From: Methanobacteriota archaeon
Lineage (GTDB): Archaea > Halobacteriota > Methanocellia > Methanocellales > Methanocellaceae
Length of the DNA stretch: 13,581 nucleotides
Assembly: GCA_023436075.1 (NCBI GenBank)
Contig: JAEZKS010000189.1
Coordinates: forward strand, 1 to 13,581
Direction: 5' to 3'
The notes beneath the pieces are model-generated. The model saw nothing but the letters and a program-made list of their open reading frames with translations, ran no database searches and was not told where the DNA came from. Every line of letters starts with the position of its first letter. Position 1 is the first letter of the stretch. Below are positions 1 to 6,785 of the stretch, piece by piece. Made by a program: the position numbers and the translations under genes.

Positions 1-633
1 CTTGCACGGCGCCACGTTGCCTTCGTCGAGGCTCGGGTCGAGCAAGATCGCACCACCGATGTCGACGGCGGTGATCGCCACCGGCACGTCTTTCAGGGGC
101 AGCGGAACGTCCTCGCCGAGGCCGAACTTGGAGTTCGGGATCTTCGCGCTCATGAGCGCGGCGATCGCGCCCAGCGACGACGCGTCCATCAGGTTTCCAT
201 CATGGTCCAGCACGTGGACGTCGATAAATACCATCCAGACTTTCTGTCCACTTTCAATACATAACTTAGATAAATCAATTGCGCCTGATTCTCTCACGCC
301 ACGGTCCGTCACGCGGGCCAGCTCGATAGCGTCCTCACGCGGGGGGCCGCTCTCGAAAGTTGGCGACGCTAGCGGAACCAGCTCAAGATTGGTGATAATG
401 ACACCTGTGTCTGGAGTGTCGGGGAACGGCTCACCCGGCTGCATCTTGACGCCGACGATGACCTGCGTGTTGCCGATCTTGACCCTTGCGGAGCCCTCGG
501 CCTTGTCGATCACGCCGGTCTCGATAGTGATCGGACGGTACTCGTCGAACTTGCGCCCGTCAGCCCGGTCGCCCTGGGCGGCGAGGCTGAAGATATAATC
601 ACGTTTTATTTCTGCGATGACGTCCTCACTCAT
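1..633 (-). CDS. rrp42: Exosome core subunit Rrp42 (3' end outside window)
   Basis: Catalytically inactive RNase PH-like partner of Rrp41 in the hexameric ring of the archaeal exosome, which degrades and tails RNA from the 3' end in the cytoplasm. The minus-strand frame begins MSEDVIAEIKRDYIFSLAAQ, followed by GDRADGRKFDEYRPI, the usual Rrp42 opening. Further in are KIGNTQVIVGVK, a GVIITNLELVPLASPTFESG stretch and VFIDVHVLDHDGNLMDA, all typical of the family. About 211 codons are present and the reading frame is still open at base 1, so roughly the last fifth is missing. The ATG overlaps the end of rrp41 by 8 bases, implying translational coupling. Codons around 225-300 are noticeably AT-rich (TTA, TCT, TGT, ATT, AGT) compared with the rest of the gene. 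Identification is by recognition of family motifs. Confidence 0.95.
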   Translation of the reverse strand, partial: MSEDVIAEIKRDYIFSLAAQGDRADGRKFDEYRPITIETGVIDKAEGSARVKIGNTQVIVGVKMQPGEPFPDTPDTGVIITNLELVPLASPTFESGPPREDAIELARVTDRGVRESGAIDLSKLCIESGQKVWMVFIDVHVLDHDGNLMDASSLGAIAALMSAKIPNSKFGLGEDVPLPLKDVPVAITAVDIGGAILLDPSLDEGNVAPCK

Positions 634-1396
634 TGGACTCGCCCTCCTCGACTGGCTTTGTGGCTTCAGTGGTGGCCTCAGGGGTGATCTCCTGGCCGTA
701 CTTCTCGATGAGCGCCTGCTTCTGGAGCCCATGGATGTACTTGCAGCCTTCCACGGCCATGTCCAGCGCCCGGCCGAACTCCTCTTCGGTCAGGTGGCCG
801 TCCATCTGGCAGAGCGTGACCTCGCCGAACTGATTCATGGCGATGGGCAGGTCTGCCTGGCCATAGTTGTCCTCGTCCTTGTTCAGGTCGAGCACGACAG
901 TGTCATCGACCTTGCCGACGGCGACCGCGGAGACCAGGCACTTCATGGGGATGCCCGCATCCGCCAGCGCGACCGACGCAGCGTTGATGCCCGCCACGCG
1001 GCTGCCGGCATCAGCCTGAAGGATCTCCACGAACACGTCGATGGCCGAGCGCGGGTACAGTTCCTGCATGACTACGCCCTCCAGCGCCTCACGGCTGACC
1101 TTGGAGATCTCGATGCTGCGCCTGTCCGGCCCTGGCCTCTTGCGCTCTTCCACTGAGAACGACGCCATGTTGTACCTGTAGCGCACGATGGCGCGCGATG
1201 CGTTTTGCATGTGTCTCGGATGAACTTCTCGCGGGCCGTAGACGGCGGCCATGACTTTGTTGCCACCGAACTCAAGGTAGCAGGAGCCGTCTGCGCGCTT
1301 CAGCACGCCCGCCTGAAACTTGATGGAGCGCATGTCGAAAGGTCCTCTTCCGTCCAGCCTCTTCCCATCGACGATTAACTTTTCTGGCTTACTCAT
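626..1396 (-). CDS. rrp41: Exosome catalytic subunit Rrp41
   Basis: Phosphorolytic 3'-5' exoribonuclease subunit of the archaeal exosome; with Rrp42 it forms the RNase PH-type ring. The 256-residue protein has the family opening LIVDGKRLDGRGPFDMRSI (about residues 7-25). RKRPGPDRRS (85-94) carries arginines of the RNA/phosphate-binding region. DEDNYGQADLPIA (174-186) has acidic residues D176 and D182, matching the catalytic aspartate region. The C-terminal 20 or so residues are acidic and low in complexity, a normal variable tail. Its ATG overlaps the rrp4 stop by 8 bases, and its own stop overlaps the rrp42 ATG by 8 bases, so all three exosome genes are coupled. Length and motifs agree with an intact, active enzyme. 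Confidence 0.97.
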   Translation of the reverse strand: MSKPEKLIVDGKRLDGRGPFDMRSIKFQAGVLKRADGSCYLEFGGNKVMAAVYGPREVHPRHMQNASRAIVRYRYNMASFSVEERKRPGPDRRSIEISKVSREALEGVVMQELYPRSAIDVFVEILQADAGSRVAGINAASVALADAGIPMKCLVSAVAVGKVDDTVVLDLNKDEDNYGQADLPIAMNQFGEVTLCQMDGHLTEEEFGRALDMAVEGCKYIHGLQKQALIEKYGQEITPEATTEATKPVEEGESNE

Positions 1397-2075
1397 TTCT
1401 GATTCCTTTCCTCATCTCTTCCAGCTCATTATTCAGGTACCCCTTGATTTTATCGGTCAGTCCCGACGTGTGCGCCTCGCGCTCGATCTTGAAGATCGTC
1501 CGTATGGCCAGGTCCACCATCTTCTCCTCTCCCCTGAGCCATACGCGGCCGTTCTGCCCTACGAATATGCTGCAGTCCAGCTCCTTCTTGAGCATCGAGA
1601 TCATCGAGCCGTTGCGCCCGATGACCCGCGGAATTTTCACGTGCGAGATGTCGATGACGCGGCCCTGCCGCAGAACACGAAGGTGCTCTTCGCGCAGCGT
1701 CAGCTCGACTTTCATCGACGGGTCGACATCAGCGACCTTCGCGATGACCAGCTCGCCCACGTGGAGGTACTTGCTCATGTTATCCTGGTCCACGCGCTCC
1801 GGGAATTCGGAGACGTGGAGCAGCCCCTCGTATGGCGAGTTGACGTCGACGATCCAGTTGGACCGGGTTACGTCGTTCACTTTCCCGATCACCAGATCGC
1901 CCCTGGCGGGTATGTATCTGCCCGATAACGGGATGACTTTGATGTCTCTCCGGCGGTCGACGAGGCCGTAGTTTGCCGAATAGACCTTGCCGTCCTGCAC
2001 GTACGTGCCATGGCTGGCCAGCTTCGGGTCCTCGCCCAGCAGATCGCCTGGAATTACCACTTCTCTCTCTACCAT
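1389..2075 (-). CDS. rrp4: Exosome RNA-binding cap protein Rrp4
   Basis: RNA-binding cap subunit that sits on the Rrp41/Rrp42 ring and feeds substrate into it. The 228-residue protein shows the expected three parts. An N-terminal domain (1-55) opens with REVVIPGDLLGE. An S1 domain (about 60-130) contains GDLVIGKVNDVTRSNWIVDV and LLHVSEF. A KH domain (about 140-205) has the GxxG loop GRNG at 153-156. The start is supported by a GGGTGGT ribosome binding site just upstream (bases about 2079-2086). It lies 9 bp after the SBDS gene and overlaps rrp41 by 8 bases, fixing its role in the same complex. Nothing looks truncated. Confidence 0.97.
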   Translation of the reverse strand: MVEREVVIPGDLLGEDPKLASHGTYVQDGKVYSANYGLVDRRRDIKVIPLSGRYIPARGDLVIGKVNDVTRSNWIVDVNSPYEGLLHVSEFPERVDQDNMSKYLHVGELVIAKVADVDPSMKVELTLREEHLRVLRQGRVIDISHVKIPRVIGRNGSMISMLKKELDCSIFVGQNGRVWLRGEEKMVDLAIRTIFKIEREAHTSGLTDKIKGYLNNELEEMRKGIRNE

Positions 2076-2084
2076 TTTACCACC

Positions 2085-2780
2085 CTAGCGGAGCAGCTTG
2101 GTCTCCGCCTCGCCTTTGGACACTTTGTTGACGAGGTCGTAGAACTCGGGCTGCATGCCCGCCGGAATCTGTACTACCCCGATCCAGGAGCCATTGTTCT
2201 GCCATTCCTCCCGGACCAGCTTGCCGAAGGCAGCTATCTCGCCGTACGCCTTTGGGGCATAGTTCGACGGCACCTTGATCGCGATCTTGACTTCCTCGAA
2301 CCTGATGGGAATGATAGGCCTTATCGCCTTCATCGCAATGTTGACGTTCTCTTCGACCGACTTGACAAGGTCGATGTGGACGCCGGCCTCTTCCATGGCG
2401 CGCTCGATGCGCGCGGGCGGATGGGGGGCCATGGTCTGGGGATTGATCGCGTTCCGCGAGATGAAGCTGACTACCTGGCGGCGCTTCTCCTCGATGAGGC
2501 GATGGCGCTGCTCGGAAGTGAGGTTGATCTCGCCTTCAGTGATGATCTTGCGGGCGATGTCGACGACATTCGTGGTGCCGAACGCCTTGATCAGGTCTTC
2601 TTCGGGGACCCGGTCGCCGCGCGACGCGTTCAGGAACACGTCCTCGACCGCAAGTATATCCTCTATTTTGACGCTCCCGCCGTGCTTGAGATCGTAGGCC
2701 CCGTCAGGGTCGACTAAGACTTCGAAGTGCTCTCCGTGAGTCTTGAGCCTCGCGACGACAGCGTTATCGAGCGTCACCAT
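2085..2780 (-). CDS. sbds: SBDS/Sdo1 ribosome maturation protein
   Basis: Archaeal orthologue of the Shwachman-Bodian-Diamond protein, a factor in large ribosomal subunit maturation. The protein opens MVTLDNAVVARLKTHGEHFE, the family N-terminus (FYSH domain, residues about 1-85). A helical middle domain contains NPQTMAPHPPARIERAMEE, followed by IRPIIPIRFE and a ferredoxin-like third domain to residue 231. An in-frame GTG at 2789 would add three residues and overlap the psmA stop. I chose the ATG at 2780 because family members start at MV(S/T)LD and a GAGTGATC ribosome-binding-like sequence precedes it closely. It sits between psmA and rrp4 in the superoperon, as in many euryarchaea. Confidence 0.95.
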   Translation of the reverse strand: MVTLDNAVVARLKTHGEHFEVLVDPDGAYDLKHGGSVKIEDILAVEDVFLNASRGDRVPEEDLIKAFGTTNVVDIARKIITEGEINLTSEQRHRLIEEKRRQVVSFISRNAINPQTMAPHPPARIERAMEEAGVHIDLVKSVEENVNIAMKAIRPIIPIRFEEVKIAIKVPSNYAPKAYGEIAAFGKLVREEWQNNGSWIGVVQIPAGMQPEFYDLVNKVSKGEAETKLLR

Positions 2781-2785
2781 GCCGA

Positions 2786-3559
2786 TCACTCTTCGCGCTC
2801 GGGCCTCTTGGCTGCCTCGCCTTCCGGCTTCTTGATGTCGGCACGGGCGATGTGGTCCTTTACCTCGGCCTCGGTCAGCTTCCGGAACTTGCGAGTCTGC
2901 GCGTCGATGATGCCGATCTCGATAGTCGGCACCTCACCCTTCGCTTCCATTGATTTATAGAGCGCGCGGATGCCGAGCAGGATGCCCGCGTCGAGGCTCA
3001 TGTCGGCACGGTACTGGCTCTCCAGCATCTCCATGACAGTGTTTCTGTTCGCGCCGATGGAAACGGCCTTGTATTCATACAGCGCCCCGGACGGGTCGGT
3101 CTCGAAGAGCCGCTGGCCCGAGTCGTCGACGCCTGCGAGAAGCAGCGCGCTGCCGTATGGCCTCATGCCGCCGTACTGGGTGAGCTGCTGTATGTGATCG
3201 GAAATCTTCTTCGCCAGTACCTCGATGGCGACGGGCTCGCCATAGGTGATGTGGTTGATCTGCGCCTCTACGCGGGCCCTGTCGACCAGCACGCGACCGT
3301 CGGCCACGAGGCCCGACGCCACGGCGCCGATGTGATCGTCGATCTTGAAGATTTTTTCGATGGACTCGGCTTCCAGCAGCTTGGTCGAAATGCGCTTGTC
3401 GACTATCAGGGCGATGCCGTCCTTGGACTTGAGCCCCATGACCGTCGCGCCGCGGCGCACGGCCTCCTGCGCGTAGTGGACCTGGAAAAGCCTGCCGTCA
3501 GGGCTGAAGACAGTGATCGCCCTGTCGTAGCCCATCATCTGTGGTGTCATCTGCTGCAT
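2786..3559 (-). CDS. psmA: Proteasome alpha subunit PsmA
   Basis: Non-catalytic alpha subunit forming the outer, gated rings of the 20S proteasome; the beta subunit is not in this window. The sequence shows the gate motif GYDRAITVFSPDGRLFQ, IDDHIGAVASGLVADGRVL and QLTQYGGMRPYG, all classic. The SIEKIF lysine (K69 from this start) corresponds to the lysine that salt-bridges with ATPase tails (K66 in Thermoplasma). A GTG at 3571 overlaps the POP5 stop and would add four residues. I prefer the ATG at 3559 because AGGAGTGA lies 8 bases upstream of it, whereas the GTG has that sequence directly against it. Oddity: the usual VEYA(R/Q)EAV motif reads VHYAQEAV, a Glu-to-His change near the gate. The C-terminus is a charged tail rich in Lys and Glu. 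Confidence 0.96.
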   Translation of the reverse strand: MQQMTPQMMGYDRAITVFSPDGRLFQVHYAQEAVRRGATVMGLKSKDGIALIVDKRISTKLLEAESIEKIFKIDDHIGAVASGLVADGRVLVDRARVEAQINHITYGEPVAIEVLAKKISDHIQQLTQYGGMRPYGSALLLAGVDDSGQRLFETDPSGALYEYKAVSIGANRNTVMEMLESQYRADMSLDAGILLGIRALYKSMEAKGEVPTIEIGIIDAQTRKFRKLTEAEVKDHIARADIKKPEGEAAKRPEREE

Positions 3560-3567
3560 CTTGCTTT

Positions 3568-4089
3568 TCACTCCTTTGGTTGATTAATTACTATGTCAGA
3601 AGAGGCCAGCCCGAGCCAGCGTGTGTTGCCGCGCCTGAGCGCCTCCTTATCATCCGGAACAATATCAATCTCTTCTCCCTTCTCTCTCACAGCGATTCCG
3701 GATGCGATTCCGCTAACTTGTATAGAAAGGATATTAGTGGAAAGTATATCCTCTGACGCAATATATTTTTCTGTTGCCGCCCTGATCGTCCCCGAGACGC
3801 CCCGGACTACGATCACGACGCGCTGACCCTTGATCGTGTGGACAGTCGCCAGTGCGGCCCTCGCCGGCTCCACCTCGGCCAGGTTCACCCGGAGGATGCC
3901 TCTCATGCCGTCGAAGTCCATGAGCCGGTAGCCGATCTCCGCGCTGCCGTGGTCCCCGAGGAGCGACTGAGTGGCGTAGTAGACCTCGTCGAGGAACGCC
4001 TTGCGATCTATAGGCTCATCGCTCTCGGGAATGAGACTGAACGCGAGATAGCGCTTTTTTTCCCGCAGGGAAGAAGGAAGAATTTTCAT
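3568..4089 (-). CDS. rnp2: RNase P protein subunit POP5 (Rnp2)
   Basis: Protein subunit of archaeal RNase P, which pairs with RPP30 and helps the catalytic RNA remove tRNA 5' leaders. The product begins MKILPSSLREKKRYLAFSLI. It continues through a ferredoxin-like fold with FDGMRGILRVNLAEVEPARA and VVIVVRGVSGTIRAATEKYI, the typical POP5 landmarks. At 173 residues it is longer than the compact archaeal forms of about 120-130 residues. The last 40 or so residues, from about SGIASGIAVREKGEE, form a C-terminal extension of unknown role. The start has GGTG six bases upstream. It is 21 bp downstream of the RPP30 gene, its known binding partner. Part of the gene (about 3660-3775) is AT-rich and contains a TATA-like sequence on the coding strand. 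Confidence 0.93.
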   Translation of the reverse strand: MKILPSSLREKKRYLAFSLIPESDEPIDRKAFLDEVYYATQSLLGDHGSAEIGYRLMDFDGMRGILRVNLAEVEPARAALATVHTIKGQRVVIVVRGVSGTIRAATEKYIASEDILSTNILSIQVSGIASGIAVREKGEEIDIVPDDKEALRRGNTRWLGLASSDIVINQPKE

Positions 4090-4110
4090 AGAAACACCAT
4101 CGATGCCGGC

Positions 4111-4812
4111 TTATTTAATCTCATCCACCACTTCCACGCCCTCCGATACGTATCCGGGCCCGGCACGACGGACGATGGCCGAGGGATGATCGGACAGCCC
4201 CCGTATGGCGTCGTCATCAGTCATGCCGAACAGGCGACACAGTGCTATCGCGCTCCGCACGTCGCGGAGATCATATGAAGACAGACCTCCGGACGTGATC
4301 ACATATGGCGCGTCAAACTTGCGGACCAGCGCGAAATTGGTCCGGTAAGAGGACAACGCCCGCACCCTCGCGCCGCCATGGTAACGGACGATCGGAAACA
4401 AGCTGAACTCGATGGCGACCCCATGGTCGGCGGCCAGTCTCGCTATGATATGGTTGATACCGGAGGTCTTGCCCTCGTGCGGATGCGCCAGGACGTCCAC
4501 GCGGCTGTCCTCGCATGCGGCCCGGTTGACGGCCTCGTCGCCGCCGTGGACCGCCAGCACGCCGACCCGGTCGCGGAAGCGGTCGATGCCCCTGCGTAGC
4601 TCATTCGCGTTAGCGGCCGATATCTCGACGCCGCGGATCACGCCATCGGGCAGCGCATCCTTGCGGCCCGGGAAAAAATCCTGGTGATAGGAAGCACAAA
4701 TGCCATCGTAGCCCAGACGGCGTGCCGCCAGCATCATGCGCGACGGCGAACTGGAGCCCTCCGGGTAGGGATGGGTGCAAAGGTCGTAGAAACGAGCGTC
4801 ATTTGACTTCAT
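4111..4812 (-). CDS. rnp3: RNase P protein subunit RPP30 (Rnp3)
   Basis: RNase P protein with a PHP-like TIM barrel fold that works as a dimer with POP5. The 233-residue protein begins with the strand FYDLCTHPYPEGSSSPSRMM, a degenerate version of the PHP opening. Hallmarks are GVEISAANANELRRGIDRFR (61-80), VGVLAVHGGDEAVNRAAC (83-100), VDVLAHPHEGKTSGINHI (105-122) and the YVITSGG strand (170-176). The C-terminus contains the expected DLRDVRSAIALCRLFGM helix. Its ATG overlaps the upstream COG1325 gene by 14 bases, with AGGGA about eight bases upstream as ribosome binding site. Length and order relative to POP5 match other euryarchaeal superoperons. Confidence 0.94.
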   Translation of the reverse strand: MKSNDARFYDLCTHPYPEGSSSPSRMMLAARRLGYDGICASYHQDFFPGRKDALPDGVIRGVEISAANANELRRGIDRFRDRVGVLAVHGGDEAVNRAACEDSRVDVLAHPHEGKTSGINHIIARLAADHGVAIEFSLFPIVRYHGGARVRALSSYRTNFALVRKFDAPYVITSGGLSSYDLRDVRSAIALCRLFGMTDDDAIRGLSDHPSAIVRRAGPGYVSEGVEVVDEIK

Positions 4813-5230
4813 CGAAGTATTCCCTGACCTGTCTGAGGCAGGTCTCCTGCTTCGCAGGATATGCCTCCAGCTTGCCGCGGATGCTGATCGAGTCCTCGGC
4901 GTACGTGAGCCTCACGTCGCCGAGAAAGGCATCCTGCTTCGAGAGGCGCAGGTACAGGAAACAGTCCTCGTCGATCCGATCGGGCAACTCTGATACGAAC
5001 GCCTTCAGGTCGGGCTCCGGCATACGCCGCTTCAAAAAGCCCATGAACGCCACGGCGGCCTTTTTCTCCAGCCGGGCAGTCAGGATCGTGATGGGGTTGC
5101 CGAAGTAGCCCTCCGTCTCGAGCGCTTCGACAGGCGTTCCCTCCGGAAGGACGTGCTCGAGGGCCTCGCGGACCCTCGCGACGTCTTCCGTGGCGTGCGA
5201 CTGCGTCCTGAACAGGATGTAGTGGATCAT
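4799..5230 (-). CDS. Predicted exosome subunit / RNA-binding protein, COG1325 family
   Basis: A 143-residue protein beginning MIHYILFRTQSHATEDVARV, a good match to my memory of the COG1325 family. That family is labelled a predicted exosome or RNA-binding subunit because it lies beside RNase P and exosome genes. Visible features are an alpha/beta pattern with EGYFGNPITILTARLEKK (about 40-57), a MGFLKRRMPEPDL segment and DEDCFLYLRLSKQDAFLGD (about 87-105). No catalytic motif is evident. It lies 9 bp after rpl15e and overlaps RPP30 by 14 bases, so it is surely co-translated with them. Physical association with the exosome or RNase P is inferred from gene order. No strong ribosome binding site is seen. 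Confidence 0.85.
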   Translation of the reverse strand: MIHYILFRTQSHATEDVARVREALEHVLPEGTPVEALETEGYFGNPITILTARLEKKAAVAFMGFLKRRMPEPDLKAFVSELPDRIDEDCFLYLRLSKQDAFLGDVRLTYAEDSISIRGKLEAYPAKQETCLRQVREYFDEVK

Positions 5231-5239
5231 CGGATCCGG

Positions 5240-5830
5240 TTACTTGCCCCTGCGGCCGTGGCTCTGGATGGACGGCCGGCACTTCTCGGTGCCCACTCCG
5301 CGCTTGCCCATGCCGCGGCCCTTGCGGCCCGCGCTGGTCAGGCCTCTCTCGGCCCTGCCACGGTGGGTGCCCTTGGTGATCCACTGGAGGTTCTTGTCGG
5401 CGGCGATCGCAGGGTGGTACGGGTCGACTAAGATGACCTCATACCACTTGTGCTTGCCGTCCTGGCCTACCCAGTAGGAGTTGAGAACTTCCATGTTGGG
5501 GAACCGCTTGGACGTACGCTCTTCGGCGATCCGCTGGATGCTCTTCCGGCGGGTCAGCGTCCTGAGACCCATGTGCTTGGACTTGCGGCCACGGACATAC
5601 CGCGACTTGCGGCTGCCGCCACGGCGCACGTGTGCGCGGGCCACTACGATGCCCTGCTTGGCCTTGTAGCCCAGTGCCCGGGCCCTGTCAAGCCGGGTGG
5701 GGCGGTCGATCTTGACGACGGCTGGCTCCCTGCGCCAGACCTGTAAGCGTTCCCAGAATAAGTCGCCCACATAGGACTTGCTTGGGTTCTTCCAGGCATC
5801 GCCAATGTGGCTGTACATTGATTTTACCAT
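5240..5830 (-). CDS. rpl15e: 50S ribosomal protein L15e
   Basis: Archaeal/eukaryotic-type large subunit ribosomal protein, first gene of the superoperon. The 196-residue product opens MVKSMYSHIGDAWKNPSKSY. It contains the strongly basic RNA-binding runs RLDRARALGYKAKQGIVVAR (48-67), VRRGGSRKSRYVRGRKSKH and GLRTLTRRKSIQRIAEERTS. It ends in the glycine/arginine-rich tail typical of L15e (KGTHRGRAERGLTSAGRKGR). The start is supported by AGGAGA about ten bases upstream. A second in-frame ATG four codons in is possible but less well placed. The leader is about 85 bases long, has a hairpin, and is preceded by a strong TATA box, so transcription of the whole operon probably begins here. Confidence 0.97.
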   Translation of the reverse strand: MVKSMYSHIGDAWKNPSKSYVGDLFWERLQVWRREPAVVKIDRPTRLDRARALGYKAKQGIVVARAHVRRGGSRKSRYVRGRKSKHMGLRTLTRRKSIQRIAEERTSKRFPNMEVLNSYWVGQDGKHKWYEVILVDPYHPAIAADKNLQWITKGTHRGRAERGLTSAGRKGRGMGKRGVGTEKCRPSIQSHGRRGK

Positions 5831-5890
5831 TAGTTTCGTGTCTCCTGTGCATCTGCGTTTCGTGGTTCAGCCCGTGAGGGCCACATTCCG

Positions 5891-5906
5891 GCGGGACGGA
5901 TCCCGC
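5891..5906 (-). promoter_or_regulatory. Hairpin in the rpl15e 5' leader
   Basis: GCGGGA and TCCCGC form a perfect 6-bp stem around a 4-base loop, about 60-75 bases before the L15e ATG and inside the predicted leader. A weaker AACG/CGTT hairpin follows on the promoter side (about 5907-5918). Ribosomal protein leaders often carry structures used in autoregulation, but that role here is only inferred. Confidence 0.4.
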
Positions 5907-5940
5907 GAACGAAACCGTTGGTACAATAAACAGGTCCTAT

Positions 5941-5948
5941 AATATAAA
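5941..5948 (-). promoter_or_regulatory. TATA box for the rpl15e-exosome superoperon
   Basis: Read on the minus strand this is TTTATATT, embedded in an AT-rich island in otherwise GC-rich DNA. It lies about 110 bases upstream of the L15e ATG, placing transcription start near 5915-5920 and leaving a leader of about 85-90 bases. It is the only strong TATA box found upstream of the nine-gene operon. Confidence 0.6.
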
Positions 5949-6065
5949 TATTGCGTTGACAGGGCTACGTGCATATGGTAGCTGCACCCACGATTATAGT
6001 AAACGGCGCCGCAGGCTTTGTGTTTTATCTCTGCCGATGCAGCAAATTTTCAATTTTGTAATAAA

Positions 6066-6677
6066 ATGAATATATACCGGGACTTGATCAAAGTATTGTG
6101 GGTTCGGCGGCGAGGGCTGCCGATCAGGCCTGATATCATGAAAGCTGTGGGTATAATCAGGTTGTGTGTAATGACCGCCTGGATTGGCATCATCTTCCTG
6201 ATGATCGGCGTCGCCGGCGTGCTTGTCATCACAGAGTACTGGCACACAATCGGCCATGAGTACTTTGCGGCCGACTTAGGCATGCCTGGCGTTTCGGAGC
6301 ACACGCTGGCGTTCATGACCATGACTCTGATGGTATCCGGGGCCGGCGCCGTGTACATAAACAGCAGGCAGAAAGATGCCCCAGCCGATCTGGCTTCAGG
6401 CCTGTTGACCGGCATCGCCATGCTCGTTATCTGCGCATTATTGGCATTTCTCTTTGGAGACGTCCATATCAACGACTGGTATAACCTCGTCGTGCTGCTG
6501 GCGATCGCGCTGGCATTGATCGGCCTGCCGACCGTCGGATCGGTGGCCTTCTACCATGCGTTCATGGCCGACAACGGGAACGGTAAAATTTCTCAGCTGA
6601 TGCTCCTGGCTACCGCCGTCATATTGGTGCTTGCCTTTGCCGTATTGCCAGAAATTATCTTCACGATCGTCTTCTGA
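6066..6677 (+). CDS. Uncharacterised five-helix membrane protein
   Basis: I do not recognise a family. The 203-residue product has five clear hydrophobic segments, at about residues 29-55, 80-98, 110-131, 139-165 and 176-202. They are separated by short polar loops, and the N-terminus is basic (VRRRGLPIRPD), so the N-terminus is probably cytoplasmic. No catalytic motif or cysteine pair is visible. The start is uncertain. The ATG at 6066 gives the longest ATG-initiated protein. However, AATATATACC at 6067-6076 looks like a TATA box, which would favour the in-frame ATG at 6138 (179 residues, keeping all five helices). The gene is transcribed divergently from L15e and runs toward the lysine-rich gene; nothing nearby suggests its function. 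Confidence 0.75.
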   Translation: MNIYRDLIKVLWVRRRGLPIRPDIMKAVGIIRLCVMTAWIGIIFLMIGVAGVLVITEYWHTIGHEYFAADLGMPGVSEHTLAFMTMTLMVSGAGAVYINSRQKDAPADLASGLLTGIAMLVICALLAFLFGDVHINDWYNLVVLLAIALALIGLPTVGSVAFYHAFMADNGNGKISQLMLLATAVILVLAFAVLPEIIFTIVF

Positions 6678-6748
6678 TGGTACCAGTCGGCTGGAAAGCC
6701 ACACGACGAATCGCGATGGCAGAAATGCATGAATAAAAGAGAAATTGT

Positions 6749-6764
6749 TGGCCTGTCGGCCGAA
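6749..6764 (-). terminator. Possible terminator of the lysine-rich peptide gene
   Basis: A GGCC-GACA-GGCC hairpin, read on the minus strand, lies about 25 bases past the stop codon. It is followed by TTTCTCTTTTATT. The stem is only four base pairs, so this is a weak call. It also lies in the convergent gap with the membrane protein gene. Confidence 0.3.
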
Positions 6765-6785
6765 TTGTCAGTAATCGTGAAGAAA

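Noticed and set aside
5831..6065. tRNA or other classical RNA gene in the L15e/membrane-protein gap
   Set aside because: I saw no cloverleaf with a GGTTCGAATCC-type arm or acceptor stem; only the leader hairpins are present.
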